From NCBI RefSeq assembly GCF_008831285.2, contig NW_022204597.1, forward strand, positions 1 to 41,715: a DNA stretch of 41,715 nucleotides, written 5' to 3'. Within the stretch, counting starts at the first letter, position 1; each line of letters begins with the position of its first letter. The DNA comes from Nymphaea colorata. Lineage: Eukaryota > Streptophyta > Magnoliopsida > Nymphaeales > Nymphaeaceae. A program made the translations under genes and the position numbers. The notes under the pieces are model-generated. The model saw nothing but the letters and a program-made list of their open reading frames with translations. It was not told the DNA's origin and searched no databases. Positions 30,806 to 41,365 of the stretch are shown here, piece by piece.

Positions 30806-31721
30806 TTTATACTCGGGCAAAACAATAGTTGGTGAGCACAAGAACTCCACTAAAAAACTATGTGTCAAAGGAGAGACTTCACAGAATCTGGCAATGCTTC
30901 GGACCTTCGGCGTTAGCTCCCTTTAGCTCCAATCAACGCCAAATTTTACCCAAGGATCTCCAAGGAAACTAGGTTTCAGATGGTATACTGCCCGACAGTT
31001 GATCCCCATGGAAAATCACACAGGGGAGTGACTGATCTGTCGCTGGTGACCGACGGAGTGCGTTCTCAGGCTTTTGTGACACCAGAAAGCCAGTTGCTAA
31101 AGAAAAATCCGTAACTCCTTAAAGCAAGCTCCAAAAAATCTGAAATTTCGTAGGAAGAATCCTCAGATGGAGACAATTCCAAAGAGCCCTTGGTCGACCT
31201 CTGTCGTTGCCGGAGCTGAGAGCGCTGGCTGATTTTGTGACCGGTTCTCAGGCGGTATTCAAGGGTAGCAGGCAAGCTTCCAGCGACAGGGTCCCTTCAA
31301 AAATTCATATCTCCTCACAGGCAGCGTCAAAAATTCTGAAAATTGGTATGGAGATTCCTGAGATGACAATTCCAACGAGCTATTACATGTCCCCTGGCAT
31401 TGCCGGAGCTAACACTGCCGGCCAAATTTACGAGCAGGTTGTGGTAGCATACAACGAGAAACATGGGAGAAACAGAGGACGCAATAGGGGATAGACGACG
31501 AAAAACAAAACCGATTGGTGATGACAATGATTCCGGCTGAGCACATATTAATCCTCAGGTGCAGACAGTTCTAATGAATCCCTGCTCAACTGCTAGGGTC
31601 ACCAGAGTCGATAATGCTGGTGGATTTAACTTGCTGATAACTGTCAGTATTCTCCCAGTTCAGTAGTTCTTGGATGCTGCTGTGATTGAGACCAATACTC
31701 TGCAACTCCAAAGCTCTCTTG
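30806..31721 (-). other. copia-1 untranslated leader with ~190-bp tandem repeats
   Basis: Between PBS and gag. On the plus strand CCTCAGATGGAGACAATTCC (31161), CCTGAGATGACAATTCCAAC (31357) and CCTCAGGTGCAGACAGTTCT (31553) are exactly 196 bp apart, with a second shared phrase GTTGCCGGAGCT or ATTGCCGGAGCT near 31206 and 31400. A more diverged fourth unit begins near 30974. Open frames here are incidental. Confidence 0.7.
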
Positions 31722-31733
31722 GCTCTGATACCA
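31722..31733 (-). promoter_or_regulatory. copia-1 primer-binding site (tRNA-iMet)
   Basis: TGGTATCAGAGC on the minus strand, the exact plant copia consensus complementary to the 3' end of initiator tRNA-Met, one base inside the 5' LTR boundary. Confidence 0.93.
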
Positions 31734-31734
31734 A

Positions 31735-32075
31735 GTTAAGAAACTGAAAGCATACAAGAGAAAGAGAGAAGGAGATAAAGAGAAGGACACACAAGATAAC
31801 GTGGTTCAGCTAAACAAGCCTACGTCGACACTAACAATTCTCTCTATTCTTCAATGGTTCAACCAAGAGGGAGTACAAATATTTATAGTCACTATGTACA
31901 ATTGAGATCCTTGATTTTAGGATCTGGATAGACTTTGGCAAGATTACAGGAGACTGTTTTTAGAAATGGTTCTTGCCTTATCAAGAGAAATCCTTCAGTT
32001 TTGAATAATGCAGTGTTGGTGTTACCCTCTCCTTGATTGTCGTCCTCTCCCTGATTGTCGTAGATTCTCTTATCA
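31735..32075 (-). repeat. copia-1 5' LTR
   Basis: About 341 bp, starting TGATAAGAGAATC on the minus strand and ending CAGTTTCTTAAC next to the PBS. A TATA box (TATAAATA, 31880-31887) lies mid-LTR. One 1-bp indel and about 19 substitutions separate it from the 3' LTR by visual alignment. Confidence 0.9.
31880..31887 (-). promoter_or_regulatory. TATA box in copia-1 5' LTR
   Basis: TATAAATA on the minus strand, at the same LTR position as in the 3' LTR. This would be the promoter of the element. Confidence 0.65.
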
Positions 32076-32080
32076 GTTAC

Positions 32081-32400
32081 AACTTCTCACAATGGAAAAT
32101 TCTTTATGCCATGCAAGCTAACAAATATATGCATAAAGAATGGTAAGGCGATGTTGGTCAAGCTAATGCTCCAGACAAGGATCCGATGCTCCTTTAAGCC
32201 AAAACTCCCTTCGAGTGGGTTCCCCACTATTATATTTTGGATACGCAGAAAGAATGGTAAGGTGATGAAGAATGTTGAGAGAGAGAGAGAGAGAGAGAGA
32301 GTTTGGAGATCCGTTAGAGCAACAAAGATGGGTAAACTTCGCTTGTTGCAAGCCACATCAGCATTGGGATTGATAACTGCTTCCACCATCACCTCGAATT
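32081..32400. other. Flank of copia-1 with GA microsatellite
   Basis: Contains (GA)n at about 32277-32301 and an imperfect local repeat AGAATGGTAAGGCGATG (about 32138) and AGAATGGTAAGGTGATG (about 32251). On the minus strand it extends the open frame of the gene fragment below, but without a recognisable domain. Confidence 0.5.
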
Positions 32401-32695
32401 CTTCCTTCTGAGGCATTATCTTCTTTTCCTATTCGCTTGGCACCACTTCCAGAGGCGTGCTTAATCCTTGGGCACTCACCCTAGGGCTGCTGACCTGCCC
32501 AAATGCAGAAGACATGAATCAATTCCTTGAAAACATCATCGGTTTCATAATTTGTCGCAAAGTGTGAATGGTTATCATGCTTCAGTAGGCCTAGTAACAA
32601 CGTGGTTTCTTATGCCATACCTCGGGCTTGTTCCTCTGAGGCACCGGCTGCAGCTCCTGCTTTCTGTGTGCAAACTGTGACCGCATAGGCGTGAG
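32400..32695 (-). pseudogene. Unidentified two-exon gene fragment, right copy
   Basis: Paralogue of 13525-13890. A putative exon ending at 32621 (CCCGAG|GTATGG) reads AHRKQELQPVPQRNKPE. A 126-bp intron-like gap ends at GGGCAG, and the next exon from 32494 reads VSSPRVSAQGLSTPLEVVPS, an in-frame stop (GAATAG), then KKIMPQKEEFEVMVEAV. The first exon is open here but the second is broken, the reverse of the left copy. Identity unknown. Confidence 0.45.
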
Positions 32696-32779
32696 AATGA
32701 ACTATTAAAACCACATATCAGATATGCTAGTGCAGATATAAGTAAGCAAATGTGCACACACTCTCTCAGCCTCCTATGG

Positions 32780-33045
32780 AAGAAGTGTTAAAACATGGAA
32801 AAAAAAAAGAACTGAAGCATGTTCGTGGTTGTGGTTCGGCATTTTGATGCCTGCATCCATGGAAAAGGGAGCTCTCTCTTTATTCATTCTCTGATGTTCT
32901 TGAAAGAAGATGGACTCTCAATATATAGAGTACAGGCCAGACCATTTTAGGTAAGATAATCACGCAAGAATCCTGCGTGATAAACAAAATGTCAAGAAAA
33001 AAGTGATCAGATCTCTTATCAAGATCTGTTATTGTTATGCAGACT
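32780..33045 (-). mobile_element. LTR-like fragment, minus orientation (right copy)
   Basis: Matches 13990-14245, including the minus-strand CTCTATATATTGAGAG and GAATAAAGAGAG. Homology stops within ATTGTTATGCAGA, where the left copy continues into its hairpin tract. Confidence 0.4.
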
Positions 33046-33064
33046 ACATTTTCAGTGGTTAATG

Positions 33065-33220
33065 GATTGAGATAGAAATTGTGTATTATCATGATCTTGT
33101 ATACCAAAAATCTTGTAAGCGATAACCTTTTTTTGTACTAAATATATGTTGCTCAAAGGAATCAATAAAAACAAGTTCTCTCCAGCTTTATCTTTCAGGG
33201 TTCCTCTGTTTTCTCTCCAG
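33065..33220 (+). mobile_element. LTR fragment related to copia-2 LTR
   Basis: Matches 15030-15182 (GATAGAAATTGTGTATTATC, TTCTCTCCAGCTTTAT). No primer site or gag follows, so this is a truncated or solo fragment. Confidence 0.5.
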
Positions 33221-33229
33221 TTATAATAA

Positions 33230-33440
33230 AATATTTTTCATTTTTATTTTTTGTATTTAGGTCCACCGATTTTCAAGGAAAACAAGGTCAGTGGTTCTCT
33301 CGTGTCCTCCCAACTTCTCCAAGAGTATCGATGACGACTTTTCATGTTGTTCTTAATGAGAAGCTTGCCGAATAACTTCAGCTTTTGCTGGTGGCCCTGC
33401 TACACCCAAAATTGCGTAATGTACCAAGCAACATCCACTC
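33230..33440. repeat. Duplicated anonymous fragment, copy 2
   Basis: Matches 25110-25335. Compared with that copy it has CTTTTGCTGGTGGCCCTG in place of a shorter stretch, so neither is a simple recent copy of the other. Confidence 0.6.
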
Positions 33441-33589
33441 ATCACCCTGTTCATTAATGCTCTTTAAATGATGCTTATAATTAGACTGGAAATTGAAGAT
33501 GCTTTGCTTTAAACAAGTCGCTTTTAACAACTTTCTTTCCATTCAAAACAAAGGCACTGTTAAGACCACTTAATGTAAATCAGAAGCAG

Positions 33590-34080
33590 AGCCACATGGC
33601 TAGAAATGTTAGGTTCGAGCCAAGGAGAGGCAGCTCGAATTTATTCTTGTCTCAAAAGCCAGGGAGTGGACTAGCATGAACTCAGCACAAAACTCAAATT
33701 GCTGATGCTAAACTCAAGCCCAGATTGGGCTGGAGCTTAGCTGGGTCATTATTTAAAAAAAAAAAAACAATTTGAACATGAGTAGAAACAGCCAGGTTAG
33801 AATTTGAGAATTTGGAGCTTCCTAGCAAGGGGGAAATCTGATGTAGCTGTTCATTGTCGTGACGATGTTGTAAATAATCTTTTACATGTTATCTTATTGA
33901 TCTTACTCAAGTGATCTTACTCAAGTTTACGTAAGCTGAGCTTACCAAGTTCAAACTCTACTAGTTTACTTAACTTTAACCCGAATACGACTTGTTTATT
34001 GGATGAGTGGAGCTCGATCCAAGTTTAACTAAGAGAGGTCAGGAGTGAACCAGAGATACTCATAAACATTTATAATACTG
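33590..34080. repeat. CTCGAA/CTCAAG-rich decayed repeat
   Basis: Contains GGTTCGAGCCAAGG, GGCAGCTCGAATTT and GTGGAGCTCGATCCAAG, like 8560-8900 and 24325-24430. There is a small direct repeat GATCTTACTCAAG at about 33899 and 33913. No gene was seen. Confidence 0.45.
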
Positions 34081-34360
34081 TGGCAGCGTCCTCCTATGGA
34101 GTAATTGAATATCCGGTGTGTCACTGAAGAAGACATCCTGCCATGGATTGTCCAAGAAATGCTGCAATACTTCATGCAGTGAACAAATCAGACCATCTAA
34201 ACTGAGATGGAAAGCATCAAATAGCAAACCTGGTTATATGCGCCATAGTGGTGCAAAATTTTGTGCTCAAGTATGGTTAATGACTAAAATACCCTTAGTT
34301 GACACTTAAAAAAACTTTTTGTAAAGACAAAAATAGAATGAAAAAAGTAAAGAACAATTC
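34080..34360. other. Anonymous intergenic DNA
   Basis: A plus-strand frame at 34118-34309 (63 codons) has no recognised family. Likely non-coding. Confidence 0.35.
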
Positions 34361-34364
34361 TTTT

Positions 34365-34690
34365 TAACAAATGACCAAAATGTCCTTCCATCCTTTGCTG
34401 CATAATGTCTGCTATGTTGGCCACTGCATGACATTTTATCTGCCTCTATGTTAGACTGAGAAACAACTTGCTGTTTCTTTGAACTTCCTGTATCTATTTT
34501 CCCATTTGGGCTCGATTTTGATTCGGCCCCGTCCACATCGCTATATATATATATGAACTTTGTTCTTGGATGGTTTGAACTTTGAAGATTAGACCATAAT
34601 GAACGGTAGATTTTATGAATCTTAATATTCTCCTGACAGCTCCCATTGAGATTCTACATGATCCTAATAAATTGGCTGAACCTTGTAAGT
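34365..34690 (-). pseudogene. Ty1/copia RT/RNase H relic (right copy)
   Basis: GAVRRILRFIKSTVHYGLIF (near 34640-34580) and GSSKKQQVVSQSNIEADKMS (near 34480-34430) match the conserved end of copia RT/RNase H (AVxRILRYxKGTxxYGLxF and SKKQxVVSxSSxEAEYRA). The two halves are in different frames. No LTRs or other domains are attached. Confidence 0.75.
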
Positions 34691-34799
34691 ACCCCAAGTT
34701 TTCAAGTTTCATATATATCTAGCATTTTCACAATTATGTTCAACAATTTGGGACATCAAATACTTTAATTTGTCACAGTTCTGATCCAATTACCCTCTA

Positions 34800-35140
34800 A
34801 TCTGGTTATTGACTATATTTTAGAACTCATCTGAATTTAAATCTAAACTTCCAACCCAAGCCCTCTCTCAATCTAGGCTGATAATTCATGTCAAATCTAG
34901 ATCTAAACTCAATCCAAAATCCGAAGTCAAGATCCAAAAAACCAAGGCTAAGATCCAGATCTGATCCAAATCCCAACTTTAGATAAAAAATAGATCCCTA
35001 GATCCCAATCTGGATCTGGAACTGAGCTCTAGATCTAAAACTAAGCCTTATATCCAAATTCAAAGTTTTCGATCCAAAATGGAACTTGGAACTATATCCA
35101 AATCTAAATCCAAGCTATAAATCCAAAATCCTGCCCTAGA
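34800..35140. repeat. Degenerate GATCC-rich tract (second copy)
   Basis: Homologous to 19130-19470. Part of a ~1.2-kb block (about 34380-35560) duplicated from or with 18730-19900. Confidence 0.65.
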
Positions 35141-35559
35141 TCCAAAAAGAAAGTTAAAAGTTCATAATTACACTCGAGAATCAAAATCGAGCCCAAACTG
35201 GGAAAAAAGATACAGAAAATCGCCCATAGGTCTATATTAGATCACTCAAATGTTTGAAATTGAGCGCAAGAATCAATTCTCAACATCATTGGTAAGCTCC
35301 CCCTCGCTTTTCACTCAATTTGGGTGGGAAATATGGGTGGGCGCGGGGCCGAGCCCAATAATCAATTCTCAATTATCTCTTTCTCTTCTACTAGTTTTTC
35401 TCTTTATTTCTTTCCACTCACTTATAAGTCTTTATTTCTCTCTCTTAATTTTCTCTTAAAATCTCTTGCTCTTTGCTAGTTTCTCTCTGCCTATATTTTC
35501 TTTCTTTTAAAAATCTTTACCTCACTCTCTCTAACTGTTTGTGAAATACTCTCCTTGAA

Positions 35560-36230
35560 AAATAATTTCCTTCCTTTAAATACTGTTTGATTGGAAGTTA
35601 AATCTAATATCGAGTGAGTGAACAACTTCATGCCAAGTTTTTCGAGTACAGCACCATCGACAAGGCTCTCTGAATTTTTTGTACGAGCTCTTTTTTTCAT
35701 TTTTTCTTTTTACTGAAAGCTATCAAATAAAAGGAAGAAGTTAATTCACTTCTTCATGTCATCTTGTCAATCGAAGAACATGAAGCAAAATTATTGCTGC
35801 TGCACTCAATTCAACCTTTTTTAACCAAACGTAAGTACTCGTAAATGCCCTCGGACACTTGTCCAGAAAATTCAAGACTATTAAAAAGTCAAAAGGTAAA
35901 ACTGTGTGAGGCCTGTGCTTGAAATTACATACTGTTTGCATGGATCCTGGTTCTATCTCAAAATTAAAAAAAAAAATATTTATAAATTTTACTTGTCTCA
36001 TATAAAAATTTAAAAAATGATATTTCACTTTCTATCAAAATTTAAAAACTTTAATTTCACTCTCTTCATGACAAAATTTTGACTTCATCCTTGTTCATAT
36101 AACTCGTTTTTTTTTTTCATCCTCTAGTAAGCAAAAGTTTTACATTCCTCCTACCTCTATCGGTATGACTGGTATGACTGTATTGAAACTGAAGCATGGT
36201 ACACCCACCAACTAGAACGTCATAATCTCA
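35560..36230. other. Intergenic DNA, nothing recognised
   Basis: AT-rich, with A- and T-runs. Two minus-strand frames (35491-35700, 35759-36028) lack domains. The C-side equivalent joins the 3' flank much sooner, so this may be an insertion specific to the D unit. Confidence 0.4.
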
Positions 36231-37090
36231 TTTTTAATGCACTCCAAAAACAAAACCTAAACAAATTTTGGTACACAAACAACCCTATTTACATAAAAGG
36301 CAATATCTGGCTGGGTGAGGGACACATATTTGCAATGCACCCACCCACAATAGTCAATATAAAGTAGCATCCTTAAACTTCGAACTGTGACCGGCAAATA
36401 ATTTTATGAATGTGGCCATCGGCATGTTCATGGGTTTGGCTTCATGCATTTTTGTATGCTTGAAAAGCTTAAAGATATTACTTTCTTTGATAAACACCAA
36501 GCTTCCTCTTAACATTGGTGGATTCACCTCCTAGGAAACAGAATTATGATTTTCCAAGTTTCACTTCTGCTTGTAGGGGGAAGGGTCTTCTATTTATCTA
36601 ACGGGGTCATTTTGATCACTTTTAGTCCATGACACATGGTCCTTTGTTAGAGGGCCATACATATTACATGCTCCAATAACACAATGATGCTCACAGCATA
36701 TAATTCTCATCCTCCTCATTCAAGGGCTTTTCTTTTGATAACATTGGACATCAGTGCAAAACTTACTGGAACTGTGCATTTTTATTCATTCTTGTTGCGC
36801 ATTTTTTTCTAGGTTTGAGAAATTGTGCTGAGGATATGGTACATCAAAATTTTAGAAAATTGAAAGGATTTATGTGAACTATGGCTATATTGGTGTCCTT
36901 ACTTACAACAAAGCACAAACTGCAATAAGGGACAAAGTTTCAAGCCTCTTTCACACAAGATTAGTCACTCAACTGGAATTGAGCAATGCATGTGAGAGCT
37001 CTCAATGAAAGCAATCAAACTACATTTCCACCTCCAACTATTTTAGCCAATGGCTGGTCACTCCCTGGAATTAAATCTCATTGCATCTAT
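36230..37090. repeat. 3' flanking block of copy D
   Basis: Homologous to 1890-2900 and 19925-20830. It retains the TTAGAGGGCCAT section shared with A but absent from C. Confidence 0.75.
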
Positions 37091-37103
37091 GGAGATATTT
37101 GAA

Positions 37104-40100
37104 TTATCCTTCCATCATTATTGTCTTCTATCGTATCGTTCTCAGCACTACAACCACTTCCTTCATGTCCATTCTCTCATTCTGGTCGTTCTCATCATAA
37201 CCAGCGGCTCATTCATAGCAGCTGATCTTTCAGTTGGAGTAGTATTGCATTCATTAAGAAGATGGCTTCAATGACATCTTAAATTGCAATAGGAAATGCT
37301 TCAGCCACCAATTGCCTCAAACTAAAATCCCCATCAAACTGTTCATCGGTAGGCTTTCTTCCTGTAAACACCTCAATGAGGAGAATTCCGTAGCTGTAGA
37401 CATTGGCTTTGGCTGACACCTTCCTGGCCATCCCAAATTCTAATTCAACCACTCAACAATGCTAGACATGATTAGCAAGCAAAATATAATTGGCTCATCT
37501 ATGACACAATTGCACTAATTGGTTTTGGGCAAGAGGACTGAAAATTAATGGACTTAAGATCAATTGAACCTCCAATCCTGCCTTTCTCTTGTTGTATTCT
37601 CAAATATACATCTAAAAAGGAATACAAGATTATGATTTAGATCTAGACGTGGTTATCGTTGACCTATCTCAAGGTTCTCTTAAATGGCTCCTAAATCGAG
37701 TGAATTATTCAGTAGTGCCAATTGTTAGCCAGTCTTAAGCCATTAGGTAGAAAGGTGTTTACGATTAGGATTCTTTTATAAAAGAAAGGAAAAAGTTTAT
37801 AACTTCTGTTAAAAGAAGAATATCAATTGAAGATTCTTGTCTGTTGAGGACATGTAAACAACTAATGTGTACAGATCAACGAATGCATTGTCCATGTAAA
37901 ATAGTTTATCAATAACCTTACATTATTGAGCTACAAACCACTTGTGCATGTCTTTATGTGCGAACTACCAAATCATGATGATTAGACAGATCATGGGTGT
38001 TTTCATATCAATTAATATATTTATTGATGATATATTGCAAACCACAAAAGAGTGTAATTAGTTACTGATGTTACTGATGACTCCATTTCTTATTTTGTGA
38101 CCCTAAAAAACAGTCTCAATGCTAAAAACGGTTGCCAAAACATTGACTGTCATCAATGCATTTCTTTGCAATGCTTTAAACAATACAAAATTTAAAAAAA
38201 AATGCTTAGTCAGCTGATTTCAATATAAATAAGTAATGAATGAATATGTATATATACACATATAGGGAGAGAGGAGAGACTTTAGACCAACTAGAATCTT
38301 TGCAATGCCAAAATCGGTAACGTATGCTGTCATGCTCTCATCTAGAAGCACATTACTTGGCTTCATATCACAATGAACTATAGTCTCCGAGTAACCATGG
38401 TGAAGATATTCTAGAGCACAAGCCACATCAATCATAATATCCAATCTCTGAAAGAGATTCAAGTGATGGCCACCCAAATGTAGACAGACTTCTAGGTGCC
38501 CAAGAGGCATGTATTGGAGAACTAAAGCCTTAAAATCTCTACTAGAGCAAGACGTAATGACTTCAACGAGGTTTTGGTGCCTGATTTGGCGCATGACAGT
38601 GCACTCGATATCAAAACTTTTAGATGCTCCTTCAAATAACAAATTAAGGACCTTAACAGCAACTGTTGTTCCATCTGCTAGAATTCCTTTGTACACTGAG
38701 CCAAAGCTTCCACTCCCAAGACAGTTTGCATCACTGAAATTGCTCGTTGCATGCAATAGCTCTCTGTAGCAAATCACTGAGAGTGTAATTCCTCGTAATA
38801 TTTCAATGTCATTATGATGCATCGACAACCCCATCTTTCTATAGCATGAGATACAAATGAGTGTGCAAACAATGACCAAAAGTGCTGAGCCTCCACTTGA
38901 GTAAGCGGCAATGACTCTAGACGTGTTTTTCTTACTTTGACTCTCTGTTTTGTCTAAGCACAATGGGGCATGGAATTTGAGAGCTCCACATAGTGCAGAG
39001 CTCCCTAGGAACGACTCGGCAGAAAGGTTTGCAACTTTCTACCACTTGGAATCTCTCCTTGCAATAGATTGAAGGACAAGTCCAAGACCAAGATGTGTTG
39101 AAGTTTCTCCAGTGATTTTGGTATCTCACCGGAAAGATTGTTTTGGGAAAGGTCAATAGTGTCAAGGTTTAGCATGTGATCAAGTTGTTTAGGAATGTGG
39201 CCAACAAATGTGTTATGAGAGAGATTTAAATACTCTAAAATTTGGAGCTTTGATAATGATGCAGGCAACTCTCCACTCAGCTTGTTTGCAGAGATATCCA
39301 TGTCGATCATCATGGTAAAATTCCCGAGACCCAAAGGCAGGTGACCTGTGAAGGAGTTGTCCTGCAAGTATAGCTCCAACAAGTACTTCAACTCACAAAG
39401 ACTAGGCAGTAGTACTGATGACAAATTGTTTGGGCTTAGATCCAGCGCTTGCAAACTAGTGAAATTGTTTATAGAGATTGAAATTGACCCAATTAGCATG
39501 TTGTGTTCAATATAAAAAATAAACATGTGGACTAACAGGTAGACTGATAGTGGGATTGGGCCTTTCAATGCATTGTTATCAAGCGAAAGCATCTGTAAGC
39601 TGTGCATATGTCCTATGTTTGGTGGAATGAGCCCTTTTATTTTGTTGGAACTCAAACCTAAGGCAATTAACTTGATCAAGTTGGATAGGGCTAATGGGAT
39701 AGTACCTTCGATCAGATTAGAGGAAAGGTCAAGTTCCGACAAGGTGGTTGTCAGGTTTCCAACGGAGGCCGGAAGAATGCCATTCAGATGCTTTTGTGAC
39801 AGAACAACTTTCTCTAGTAGTTGACAGTTGGTGAAGGATGTGAGAATGGAGAGCTCATGGTTGCCAGAGACATTGGTCAACATATTTCCCCAAAGGGAAA
39901 GGTATGTCAATTGTGACAGACTACCTAGTTATAATGGTATCAGACCACTAAATTTATTGCTTTCTGTAGTAAGAAGTTGAAGTCTTGTAGCATTAGAAAG
40001 AGAAGCCGGGAGAGGGCCATCAAAGTTGTTTATACCCATATAGAGTCTTTGGAGATTGGGCAGGAAGCGGTCAGCATGTTTAGGGAGATGCCTTGTTAGT

Positions 40101-40883
40101 TGATTGATCGCGAAAACTCAAATTCTGAAGAGCGGATAGGTTAAACAAGCTCTCAGGCAATGTACCAGTGAGATTGTTCATTTCCACACTAAAGAATGTC
40201 AACTGGGTTTTGCTTCCCAACTTGGAAGGAATGTTCCCTTGCATGTGATTTTTACCAATATTAAGGAACTCCACTTTGAGAGGTTGGCAAAACTGACTGG
40301 AATGGTGCCCTTGGGCCTGTTACCATAAAGATTTAGGATCTTGAGTTCCAGCAAACTGCCTAGGAACTCGGAATGCTTCCGGAGAATTGGTTATCTTGTG
40401 CTGACAGTATTTGGAGACCTTGACAATGGCTCAGTTGTGGGATCAACCCCTCAAAATTGTTTTTTCTTATAGAAAAATTTTCTAACAGAGGAAGATGACT
40501 AAAATCAACGAGAAGGTGACCATGGAAACTATCGCCTGAGAGATCAAGAACCTGTAAGAAAGATAGATTGCTGCTGTATGGAGAGAGAGTACCTTCAAGT
40601 GCCTTTCCGGAGAGCTTCAGAGCAACTACCCTTTGTGAACCATGAATGCATGAAACTCCATTCCAGTCGCAGAAAGAGATGTTGGAATTCCAATTCGATA
40701 ACAATTATAAAGGTCTTTAGTGACAAGGGATTTGAAAGACAGCAATGCGAATTGATCAGTTACGTTGCTCAGAGAAACAAGGGCTGAGGGCACCTCCCCT
40801 TGGCCGAGAACCACAATGAAGGTGAAGGAGGAGAAACACAAAAGAAAGACGAGCGGCTGAGGTGACCGACCGGTGGTTGCCAT
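37104..40883 (-). pseudogene. LRR receptor-like kinase pseudogene, copy D
   Basis: Start ATG 40883 (MATTGRSPQPLVFLLCFS, a clear hydrophobic signal peptide), LRR N-cap (DQFALLSFKSLVTKDLYN, with NGVSC), then a long LRR array. The longest intact stretch, 39910-39005, carries about 11 LRRs. After the membrane helix (GGSALLVIVCTLICIS) the N-lobe and catalytic loop are in one frame (38963-38278): [23 protein letters not shown], non-RD IVHCDMKPSNVLLDE, TDFGIAK. Homology ends at VGLKS, so the exon end, splice donor and activation segment are deleted. Exon 2 (37439-37104) persists with stop ATTTAAGATGTC near 37276. Single-base losses shift frame near 40697, 40357 and 39030, with another break near 40265. 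It has the best-preserved kinase N-lobe of the four but no complete product. Confidence 0.9.
37440..38277 (-). other. Remnant intron of copy D, donor end deleted
   Basis: The acceptor TTAG (AG at 37441-37440) is intact. At the other end the DNA passes from intron-like TATATACACATATAGGGAGAG straight into coding sequence at about 38278. Copy A has about 220 bp more intron and about 60 bp more exon here. Confidence 0.7.
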
Positions 40884-41365
40884 GGCTGTCCAATTTGTTA
40901 TGCAGAACATGGATGAGCAGGAGTTCAAGGTCTTCAATTTATGTATAGATTCCCTTCTAGAAAATTTGTCCTTCAATTTATGTATAGATTCATATTTCCA
41001 AATAGAGGGGCAACGGCTGATGATTGCAACAATGAGACTGGTTTTTCAACCCATAGTCACAGATATGTTGTCTGCCTTTTAAATGGCGAGGTTTTTCTAT
41101 CATATAATATGGTTAGCATGGAGAATACTGGAAAAATGTGGTAAATTTTAAAAAATTGAGTAAAACTTAAAAGTAAGGGAAAATAAGAAGAATGGTAGGC
41201 AATTTTAAAAAATAAGTAGATGAAGAAAAATTAGAAGTTGGAAACGAGCAGTTTAGCAATAAAAAAGTATGAAAACATGTCTAAAATGAAAAAAAGGGAA
41301 AAAACGAAAAAAAAAACTGGAAAAAGGCGTTTCTTTGGTGTGGTATTTTTTTTCCAAAAAATTAC
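40884..41365. repeat. Promoter/5' leader block of copy D
   Basis: Homologous to 7594-8150, including AGGTCTTCAATTTATGTATA (twice, about 40928 and 40972), GCCTTTTAAATGGCGAGG and the trailing GGTATTTTTTTTCC. The A/B phrase GAGACTTTTTCTTGGCCGC is mostly missing here, so the block has an internal deletion. Confidence 0.65.

Larger units (their letters stand above)
26342..32075 (-). mobile_element. Ty1/copia LTR retrotransposon (copia-1), complete length, inactive
   Basis: About 5.73 kb, transcribed on the minus strand. The 5' LTR is at 31735-32075 and the 3' LTR at 26342-26683. The PBS abuts the 5' LTR and a polypurine tract abuts the 3' LTR. Internal order gag, protease, integrase, RT, RNase H defines Ty1/copia. 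The flanking 5-mers, GTTAA (26337-26341) and GTTAC (32076-32080), look like a target-site duplication with one mismatch. Stops and frameshifts occur in gag, protease, integrase and RT. By eye the LTRs differ at about 20 of 341 positions, so the insertion is not very recent. Confidence 0.93.

Noticed and set aside
31207-31494. 95-codon plus-strand frame in the copia-1 leader
   Set aside because: Antisense to the element, spans tandem leader repeats, and has no domain.
30974-31720. CRISPR-like regular spacing of repeats
   Set aside because: Units are ~196 bp, degenerate and lie in a retrotransposon leader of a plant genome. No short conserved repeat/unique spacer pattern exists.
34118-34309. 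63-codon frame with several Cys (CCNTSCSEQ) as a possible cysteine-rich peptide
   Set aside because: No signal peptide, no recognisable Cys spacing, and located in decayed repeat DNA. Too weak to call.
38220-38963. Copy D kinase frame as a stand-alone functional gene (247 codons)
   Set aside because: It lacks the activation segment and C-lobe, and its last ~30 residues are translated intron/microsatellite sequence. It is part of a broken receptor gene.
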